Shown one piece after another: positions 1 through 5,092 of a stretch of 8,883 bases of DNA. Made by a program: the position numbers and the translations under genes. Every line of letters starts with the position of its first letter. The first letter of the stretch is position 1. The notes below the pieces were generated by a model, which worked only from the letters and a program-made list of their open reading frames with translations, ran no database searches and had not been told where the DNA came from. Source of the stretch: JBOGED01 sp050743625 (lineage in GTDB: Bacteria > Actinomycetota > Nitriliruptoria > Euzebyales > Egibacteraceae); contig JBOGED010000601.1 of the NCBI GenBank assembly GCA_050743625.1, positions 1-8,883 on the forward strand, in the 5' to 3' direction.

Positions 1-25
1 GTTCGGGGGCTCGATGCCCCCGAAC
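1..25. terminator. Perfect inverted repeat, probable terminator hairpin
   Basis: The arms GTTCGGGGGC (1-10) and GCCCCCGAAC (16-25) are perfect reverse complements around a 5-nt loop, TCGAT. The structure lies 61-85 nt beyond the TGA of the minus-strand gene at 86-1252, so it would suit a terminator for the two-gene minus-strand unit. The T-run that a minus-strand intrinsic terminator needs would lie outside the window, and on the plus strand only a short TTTT occurs at 35-38, separated from the stem. It could equally serve a plus-strand gene outside the window or be bidirectional. A second small palindrome, GCTTTTAAAGC (33-43), sits beside it. Confidence 0.5.
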
Positions 26-85
26 CGCAACCGCTTTTAAAGCACCACGGCGGACAGGCAACAGCGAGGGTCGCGACCCTACAAC

Positions 86-1252
86 TCACCGCAAGAGACG
101 CCTGCGCCGAGCAACCTCAACGAAAACAAGCGCCAACACCGCAACAGCAGCGAGGCCAGCTCGGATAGCAGGCAACGACGACTGACCCGCGACCTCACCA
201 AGGACATCGGGAGCAGGGACCCACTGGGTCACGGCCTCGACGACATGGCGCTGCCCTCCGACAGTGAATGGAATCTCCCACTGCAAGACATCGACAGGGA
301 CGCCAAGGCGGATGACGTCGTCTCCCGGCTCCTCGGCGCCGTACGAGCCGCGCTGCTCCGGCCAGGCGAAGGCATCTTGGCTTGTCACCAGCGACCATTG
401 GGGCGGCGCCGCGGGGTCGGGTGTCGCGTCGGGGGGCGCTTCCCCCTTGGAGCGCAGCACGTCGAGCCAGGTCGGGCTGTGGAGGTTGCTCTCGACGCCA
501 GCGCCGGTGATACGCAAGAAGGGCTCGTTACGTGAGCCGAAGACGACGACCTCTTGACCGCTGGTGTTCCTCATGAATACCGCGGGGATGCTCCGCCCCT
601 CGAGGATGGACAGCTCGACGCCGGGCACGGGTGTGACCGTTCGCTCGCCTCCGGTAAGCGAGTAACGGAAGCCGCCGCGCATGGGGCGGTAGACGATGCG
701 TCCCTTCAGCTCGAGCGTTTTGCCTCGGTAGCGGACGGGAACCACCCAGGTCTCCAGGTCGGTCGGAACGCCGGCATCCACGACCTGCGAAGGCGCCATC
801 GGGATGCCTGGGTGGAGCCGGTGGTCGAACCAGCCCCAGGACGGCTCACGGCTGACTCGACCCCAGCGCGGGGGAAGCGTGGTGCCCTCACCCAGCTGGC
901 GCACGAGGTCTTGCGGAACCGCGGTCTCGCCGAACGGGTCGTTGGTCGTGAACCAACCGGCCGCGTTCAGGTTGCCGAGGACTCCTTCCGGTCCGATGCT
1001 CAGGAAAGGAGTCCCGTCCGGCTCGAGGATCTCCACCGGCTGATCGCTGGGGTTTGAGAGGACGAGCTGTTGCGCGACCGAGTACCCGAGCTGGACAGTG
1101 ATACCGTCCAGCTCGGGGGGGACGTGGTCGAGCACCGCTCGAACGTTCGTGTCTCCGGAGTGCGCCTCGGCCACATGGGGCCAACCCAGAGCGCAGAGGA
1201 CCGTGAGGATCCCAAGCATCGCAGTGCGGGATCGAAGCTGGCCTGTGACCAT
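86..1252 (-). CDS. Exported, membrane-anchored protein with two homologous halves; possible copper-binding partner of the adjacent oxidase
   Basis: No named family is recognised with certainty. The 388-residue protein has a signal peptide (Arg7, Arg9, hydrophobic 11-24, cleavage after AEA at residue 30), so the mature chain should begin with His31. Two repeats follow, about 51-190 and 212-347. They share, in order, EPDGTPFLSI/SRNEPFLRI, GVLGNLN/GVESNLH, PPRWGRV/PPQWSLV and VPTDLETWVVP/VPVDVLQWEIP. Repeat 1 carries a DHRLHP motif (143-148) that repeat 2 has lost. A transmembrane segment at about 361-380 is followed by RRRR, so the repeats face outward. The ATG start is supported by AAGGAA at 1261-1266 with 8-nt spacing. 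The gene lies 106 nt downstream of the copper radical oxidase on the same strand and is probably co-transcribed. A copper chaperone or accessory role is inference, resting on the N-terminal His (as in CopC-type proteins) and the neighbour. Confidence 0.85.
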   Translation of the reverse strand: MVTGQLRSRTAMLGILTVLCALGWPHVAEAHSGDTNVRAVLDHVPPELDGITVQLGYSVAQQLVLSNPSDQPVEILEPDGTPFLSIGPEGVLGNLNAAGWFTTNDPFGETAVPQDLVRQLGEGTTLPPRWGRVSREPSWGWFDHRLHPGIPMAPSQVVDAGVPTDLETWVVPVRYRGKTLELKGRIVYRPMRGGFRYSLTGGERTVTPVPGVELSILEGRSIPAVFMRNTSGQEVVVFGSRNEPFLRITGAGVESNLHSPTWLDVLRSKGEAPPDATPDPAAPPQWSLVTSQDAFAWPEQRGSYGAEEPGDDVIRLGVPVDVLQWEIPFTVGGQRHVVEAVTQWVPAPDVLGEVAGQSSLPAIRAGLAAVAVLALVFVEVARRRRLLR

Positions 1253-1260
1253 CTAGAGTG

Positions 1261-1266
1261 TTCCTT
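1261..1266 (-). promoter_or_regulatory. Ribosome binding site of the duplicated-domain protein
   Basis: On the minus strand AAGGAA lies 8 nt upstream of the ATG at 1252. This fixes the start that gives the signal peptide and argues that the gene is translated independently of the oxidase upstream. In the 106-nt gap (1253-1358) I see only a weak 5-bp inverted repeat (GTGAC at 1305-1309, GTCAC at 1316-1320) and no convincing terminator. Confidence 0.6.
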
Positions 1267-1358
1267 GGGTTTGGAGCGGTGAGGCGTTGAGCGCGGACCC
1301 GTCGGTGACTTCGTGGTCACGTCTCCGGCCGATCCGTGCATCTGACGCCAGGCCTCGA

Positions 1359-3254
1359 TCAGGTGATGCGGACCGGCGCCGACACGGAGGGGATCTCGCC
1401 GTCCTCGGTACCGCGGTTGATGAAGAGCATGTAGTCGCCAGGAGGCGCGACGGCGCCGTCAGGTGGGCTCGCGACGGTCACCTCGCCGTCGACCGTCGAC
1501 AGGATGGGCAGCTCGACGGTGCGCTGATCGCCGTCGACCAGATGGGTGAGACTCGGCCGGCGCACGAGCATGACCCTGGTGATCTCGGGTGCGTCAGGCG
1601 TCGCGATCGTCATGTCTTCGGAGTACGTGACGGACTCGGGAGCGGCGGAGATCACCGGGCGCTCGCCACGGAAAAGGTAGGGCGGCTCGTAGAACTGGAA
1701 TGACGGGTCACGGCCGTCCTGCGGCGTGAGGCCGCCGGGCAGCGTCGTGTTGTTGAGATACAGCGTCGAGATGGTCGCGTGGCCGCCGACGAGCACTCTC
1801 CCGTCGGGCATGAGGACCGCCGTGTTGTGGTAGGTGCGCGGGTTGCCCTGATCGGCGATCGGGCTCCATTCCTCGGTCTGCGGGTCGAACAGCTCGGCCC
1901 TCGTGATCGGCCTGCCCAGTCCCGGGACCACAACCTCATCGATGTTGGACCCAGATAGCATCAGCACGGTGCCGTCGGGCAGCACGACGCCCTGGCCGTA
2001 CCACCGCGCCCTGCTGAGAGACCCAGTAGCCCGGCTTGACAGCGCTGGCGTGTCACCGGACGTGTCGACCGTGTCGATCCGGCTGGCGCTCACCGGCAGG
2101 ACGCTTCCGGGAGTCGGCAACAGGACTCCGCCCGCGGTGAGGAGCTCCGCCTTGGTGTAGGAACCATCGTCATCTGGCTTGAGCGGCAACATCACCGACG
2201 ACGTCGAGCCGCGGAAACCGAAGGTCAAGGTCCCCAGGCCGGGGACACCGAGGTCGGTCCAGGTCTGGCTCTCGGGATCGTACGAGGCGGCGATATTCCA
2301 CAGCGCCTCGTCCAACGCTTGGCCGAACGGGTTGAACGCCTGGCCGGCGGCGTTGTAGTAGACGTGGCCGTTCGGCAGGAGGTGTAGTCGAGGGAACAGC
2401 GGGAGCGACCGGCTCGCCGACGGTGGGTTGGTGGACCACGTTTGCATCTCGAGGTCGTACGTCTCGGTCTGGGTCACGTTGCGGAGGGAGTCAAGCGGAC
2501 GCTCAGGGTAGATCGGCTTGAGGAGCTTCGTCACCCCGCTCGCGACGAACTGGTCGCCGTCAGGAAGCGTGACCAGCGTGGGATACCAACGGCCGTACTC
2601 CATCGAGTCGACCTGGGTCCACTCGTTCGTCTCCGGATCGTAGATCCTGGACATCTTCAGGCCTTCTAGCTCGACGACGCCCAGATCGGTACCCGGGATC
2701 AGCGGCTCGGTGTAGTAGTTGGTGCCGCCGGTAATGAAGACGCGGCCATCCGGCAGGAAGTTCAGATCGGAGCAAAACAGCGCCTCGTCGTTGTAGGCGA
2801 ACTCCTCCTGCTCGGCGTCATTGGGCACTCCTGGCAGCGTCTCGGCGTCGACGGGGCCGCCATTCGTATTCGCCCTCACCGGCTCAGGCTGCGTCCACGC
2901 CGGGGCGTCATCGGAGAGGTCAAGGACTCGAGTCTGGTCGTTGATCGCCGTCTGCCCGAACTCGGCGATGATCGAGAGCCGGACCCCCTCGGTGTTCTCT
3001 AGCGCGTTGAAGTAGAGGTAGCGGTCGCCGCCCAGAAAGGCGACCGAGTTCCCAGAGGGCTTGCACTGTGGGAACTTCGGATCGTCGCCCTCCACGCATT
3101 TCGCGGCCGACGGGACGCCGTTGATGGTCGGCTCCACGAACGGCGCGCCGAACCGGCCAACGCTTGCCAGGTCCTGCGCGGTCGCGGCACCGGGTAACCC
3201 TAAGGCCAACGACAGGCAGCTCAACGAACAGATCACGAACGTCCGTGCGCGCAA
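1359..3254 (-). CDS. Secreted copper radical oxidase (glyoxal oxidase/galactose oxidase-like, DUF1929 C-terminus)
   Basis: Members of this family oxidise aldehydes or alcohols with O2, giving H2O2, using one copper and a Tyr-Cys cofactor. The 631-residue protein has a signal peptide (cleavage near ATA/QD, residue 26-27), so it acts outside the membrane. Kelch-type blades recur as LPDGRVFITGG (167-177), LPDGDQFVASG (230-240), LPNGHVYYNAA (293-303), LPDGTVLMLSG (425-435) and MPDGRVLVGGH (482-492). An early-set/DUF1929 domain occupies about 530-631. All expected active-site residues are visible: Cys161 (LFCSDLN), Tyr224 (GRWYPTL), Tyr475-His476 (RTYHNTA) and His571 (LTHLVDGDQR). The spacings 63, 251 and 95 are nearer fungal glyoxal oxidase, as I remember it, than galactose oxidase. 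The start is TTG, chosen because GGAGG lies 6 nt upstream; an ATG at 3259 is out of frame and too close. Cys53 and Cys64 could form a disulfide. The substrate cannot be read from sequence. It is the first gene of a likely two-gene unit. Confidence 0.93.
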   Translation of the reverse strand: MRARTFVICSLSCLSLALGLPGAATAQDLASVGRFGAPFVEPTINGVPSAAKCVEGDDPKFPQCKPSGNSVAFLGGDRYLYFNALENTEGVRLSIIAEFGQTAINDQTRVLDLSDDAPAWTQPEPVRANTNGGPVDAETLPGVPNDAEQEEFAYNDEALFCSDLNFLPDGRVFITGGTNYYTEPLIPGTDLGVVELEGLKMSRIYDPETNEWTQVDSMEYGRWYPTLVTLPDGDQFVASGVTKLLKPIYPERPLDSLRNVTQTETYDLEMQTWSTNPPSASRSLPLFPRLHLLPNGHVYYNAAGQAFNPFGQALDEALWNIAASYDPESQTWTDLGVPGLGTLTFGFRGSTSSVMLPLKPDDDGSYTKAELLTAGGVLLPTPGSVLPVSASRIDTVDTSGDTPALSSRATGSLSRARWYGQGVVLPDGTVLMLSGSNIDEVVVPGLGRPITRAELFDPQTEEWSPIADQGNPRTYHNTAVLMPDGRVLVGGHATISTLYLNNTTLPGGLTPQDGRDPSFQFYEPPYLFRGERPVISAAPESVTYSEDMTIATPDAPEITRVMLVRRPSLTHLVDGDQRTVELPILSTVDGEVTVASPPDGAVAPPGDYMLFINRGTEDGEIPSVSAPVRIT

Positions 3255-3260
3255 TTCATA

Positions 3261-3265
3261 CCTCC
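3261..3265 (-). promoter_or_regulatory. Ribosome binding site deciding a TTG start for the copper radical oxidase
   Basis: The minus strand reads GGAGG, then the 6-nt spacer TATGAA, then TTG (3254-3252). The ATG overlapping the spacer (3259-3257) is in another frame and only 1 nt from GGAGG, so it is not the start. The TTG gives a complete signal peptide with an Arg-rich n-region. Confidence 0.75.
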
Positions 3266-3296
3266 GAGGGTTCTCGGCGAGAGCAAAGAAGGCTTA

Positions 3297-3329
3297 ACTA
3301 GTGCTCCCTGCTCCAAAGGGTGCACTAGT
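3297..3329. promoter_or_regulatory. Long dyad, candidate operator or leader hairpin between divergent genes
   Basis: ACTAGTGC (3297-3304) and GCACTAGT (3322-3329) are perfect reverse complements. Inside them a T/T mismatch is followed by CCC (3306-3308) against GGG (3318-3320), leaving a 9-nt loop. The dyad lies 43 nt from the oxidase start and just before the AGGAG of the small ORF. No gene ends into it from either side and no T-run follows, so a terminator is unlikely. An operator for a dimeric or tetrameric regulator, or a hairpin in a 5' leader, is more plausible. It does not match a CsoR-type copper box as I know it. Confidence 0.5.
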
Positions 3330-3343
3330 CCGCAGGAGTCAGT

Positions 3344-3508
3344 ATGGAGGTGACGAGGCTGCAGGATGGTTGGCGCTTGGCCAGGCGATGGCACGAGCAT
3401 CTTTCGGTGGATGGAAAGCACGTGGGTACGCCGAGGGTTCGAGGTTCTTCGCCACTGACCGGATCCCAAGCGTCCAGCGCTTTACTCCGTGCGCGCCACG
3501 CCCAATAG
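3344..3508 (+). CDS. Possible small protein, 54 residues, unknown function
   Basis: The frame begins with ATG at 3344, preceded by AGGAG (3334-3338) at 5-nt spacing, and ends with TAG at 3508. The product starts MEVTRLQDGWRLARRWHEHL and is basic, with many Arg and His residues and no signal peptide, transmembrane segment or Cys pair. I recognise no family. It is supported only by its ribosome binding site and its place between the dyad and the fusion gene. It could instead be a chance frame, since an overlapping frame is also open here, or the remnant of a decayed gene. Confidence 0.25.
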   Translation: MEVTRLQDGWRLARRWHEHLSVDGKHVGTPRVRGSSPLTGSQASSALLRARHAQ

Positions 3509-3567
3509 GGTCTTGGCTCGCCCGGTATGCTGTGCGGCGGGTTTATTTATCCGTTTTGCTCTACTTT

Positions 3568-3574
3568 AAGGGGG
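3568..3574 (+). promoter_or_regulatory. Ribosome binding site of the Clp_N-hydrolase fusion; start choice ATG 3577 or GTG 3583
   Basis: AAGGGGG (3568-3574) stands 2 nt before the ATG at 3577 and 8 nt before the in-frame GTG at 3583. The second spacing is nearer the optimum, so the true start may be the GTG, giving a protein two residues shorter. Both place the first Clp_N helix at the extreme N-terminus. Confidence 0.5.
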
Positions 3575-3576
3575 TT

Positions 3577-5070
3577 ATGTTCGTGAACCCGCGGCTGGCG
3601 CCTCGCGCGCAGGTCAGCCTCGGCGTGGCGACGCAACGAGCTCGCGACGGCGGTCGCGAGCTCCCTAGCTCGGTGGACCTTCTCCACACGCTCGTCGAAG
3701 AAGGCGACCCAGTCGCGGTCGCGGTACTGAACGCATCGGGAATCGATCCCGCGATGCTCGTCGCACGCAGTGGGGCTCTCGCCGAGCTCGAGCCCGGACC
3801 CGATCCCCTGGCTGCCGCTGGCCTCGAAGCCACTCGTCGTGGTCAGATGCTGGTCAGCGCCGAGCACCTCCTGCTCGGGATGCTGGCCCAGCCGCGCGAC
3901 CCGGTGGCGCTGGCGCTCGCCGAGCAGGTGGGTGACCTCCGGCCTCTTCGTGGACAGATATGGCGAACCATGCTCGACAACAGTCCTGGTGGGCGCTGGG
4001 AGCCCGCCGGCTCGGGCATGCCGTGGAGCCAGGTCGCCGAGAGCGTCGGCTGCCTCCGGGCTGTCACATCGACGCTGCCCGCACAACGGCGCGCCGCGGT
4101 GGAGCGCACCCTCGACGGCGTCCTCCGCGAAGAGCCGATCGTGGGTCTCGCGGCTTGCTTGATCGAGGAAGGCCGGCTGGTACATACGGGCTTTAGAGGA
4201 TTCGCCGACCTCGAGAGCGCCCAGGCCTTCGATGCGTCAACGCTGTTCCGGGCGGGCTCGGTGACAAAGCTGCTCACCGCCGTCGCGGTGCTCCAGCTCC
4301 AGGAGCGCGCGTTGATCGATCTGGACGAGCCGGCGGCGCGGTACCTGCGATCCTTTACGCTCCCCGACCCATCCGTCACGGTCCTCGACCTGCTCATCCA
4401 TACGAGCGGCCTGCCGACCGGCCATGGCCTGCGGCACTATCGTGGCCCCCTTCCGACCATCGCCGAGCAGTACGCGCGCGACGAGAACCCCACCGAGCGC
4501 CGGGGGCGGTGGCGATACAGCAACTATGGCTACGCCGCGCTCGGGCTCCTGATCGAGGACGTCACGGGTGAGCCCCTGCCCGCCTATCTGGACCAGCACG
4601 TCCTCACCCCGCTGGGCATGACCGCCTCGCGGTGCGATGCCTCTGTGCCGGCCTTGGCGCGCGCCGTCGGATACGCGATCGACCGGGGCAAGGTCGTCCC
4701 GGTGCGCGAGACCGCGGTGGTGACCGCGGGGGCCGGCTTCCTCTGGTCGAGCGTACGCGACCTCGCGTGCTTTGTGAGCGCGGTGCTCGACGGAGGCGCC
4801 GGCGCGCATGGGCGCATCCTGACGGCCGAGACGCTCGCGACGATGACGCGGCCATGGATGACCACCGCGATGCCGAGGTTGGCCCAAGGGTTAGGGTTTC
4901 TCTTATGGTCCACGCCGACCGGGACGACTGCAGCCGGGCACACCGGTGACGTCCCTGGTCATCACTGCATCGCTCTCGCCGACCTCCAGCGCGGCAGCGG
5001 CGCTGTTGTCGCGGCGAACACGGATACCGGGCTCCTCACCAACCTCGCCCTCGACCTCTTGACCTCTTGA
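3577..5070 (+). CDS. Double Clp_N domain fused to a serine beta-lactamase-family hydrolase
   Basis: The 497-residue protein has two parts. Residues about 5-70 and 75-133 form two Clp_N repeats, as at the N-terminus of ClpA/ClpC, where they bind adaptors and substrates; the second holds the typical SAEHLLLGML (94-103). No AAA+ ATPase module follows. Residues about 180-490 are a class C beta-lactamase/esterase/DD-peptidase-like domain with the nucleophile motif SVTK (228-231, Ser228/Lys231), YSN (314-316), HTSGLP (275-280) and HTG (455-457) near the C-terminus, so catalysis looks intact. There is no signal peptide, so the enzyme is probably cytoplasmic, unlike true penicillin-binding proteins or beta-lactamases. 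Substrate is unknown; a cytosolic esterase or peptidase is as likely as beta-lactam hydrolysis. It is divergent from the copper oxidase and converges on proB, 22 nt away. An in-frame extension back to 3301 was rejected because of the ribosome binding site at 3568-3574 and the lack of domain content. Confidence 0.88.
   Translation: MFVNPRLAPRAQVSLGVATQRARDGGRELPSSVDLLHTLVEEGDPVAVAVLNASGIDPAMLVARSGALAELEPGPDPLAAAGLEATRRGQMLVSAEHLLLGMLAQPRDPVALALAEQVGDLRPLRGQIWRTMLDNSPGGRWEPAGSGMPWSQVAESVGCLRAVTSTLPAQRRAAVERTLDGVLREEPIVGLAACLIEEGRLVHTGFRGFADLESAQAFDASTLFRAGSVTKLLTAVAVLQLQERALIDLDEPAARYLRSFTLPDPSVTVLDLLIHTSGLPTGHGLRHYRGPLPTIAEQYARDENPTERRGRWRYSNYGYAALGLLIEDVTGEPLPAYLDQHVLTPLGMTASRCDASVPALARAVGYAIDRGKVVPVRETAVVTAGAGFLWSSVRDLACFVSAVLDGGAGAHGRILTAETLATMTRPWMTTAMPRLAQGLGFLLWSTPTGTTAAGHTGDVPGHHCIALADLQRGSGAVVAANTDTGLLTNLALDLLTS
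5053..5070 (+). repeat. 8-bp tandem duplication at the stop codon of the fusion gene
   Basis: GACCTCTT occurs twice in direct succession (5053-5060, 5061-5068), followed by GA. The copies are read in different frames, giving D-L-L then T-S-stop. The pattern fits a small slippage duplication that set the present C-terminus; with one copy the frame would run on past 5070. Confidence 0.5.
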
Positions 5071-5092
5071 CGTTGGCTGGCCTATCCGCCCG

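Larger units (their letters stand above)
3266..3576. other. Divergent intergenic region with dyad, small ORF and AT-rich leader
   Basis: About 310 nt separate the ribosome binding site of the copper radical oxidase (minus) from the fusion gene start (plus). It holds a long dyad at 3297-3329, a possible 54-codon ORF at 3344-3508, and an AT-rich stretch at 3541-3576 (13 of 36 bases G or C) directly before the fusion gene, unlike the surrounding GC-rich DNA. The frame of the fusion gene happens to stay open back to a GTG at 3301, but that extension resembles no domain and the first Clp_N residues begin just after 3577. I see no convincing -35/-10 pair on either strand; TATGCT at 3526-3531 is the best -10-like hexamer for the plus strand and has no good -35. 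Confidence 0.6.

Noticed and set aside
554..1057. Plus-strand open frame opposite the duplicated-domain gene
   Set aside because: It is low-complexity and antisense, without a ribosome binding site; the minus strand has a signal peptide, repeats and a membrane anchor.
1305..1320. GTGAC/GTCAC inverted repeat between the oxidase and its downstream gene
   Set aside because: A 5-bp stem without a T-run is too weak to call a terminator or an operator.
3366..3460. tRNA-like stretch with GGTTCGAGG resembling a T-loop
   Set aside because: The T-stem would need several G-U pairs, the anticodon stem does not form and the D-loop lacks a proper GG; no tRNA fold can be supported.
3448..3475. GCCACTG string recalling a cobalamin riboswitch core
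   Set aside because: The other conserved cobalamin elements are missing or in the wrong order, and neither flanking gene is a B12-related gene.
3301..3576. In-frame N-terminal extension of the fusion gene from a GTG at 3301
   Set aside because: It starts inside the dyad with no ribosome binding site, shows no recognisable domain, crosses an AT-rich patch, and the Clp_N domain begins right after 3577 where AAGGGGG is found.
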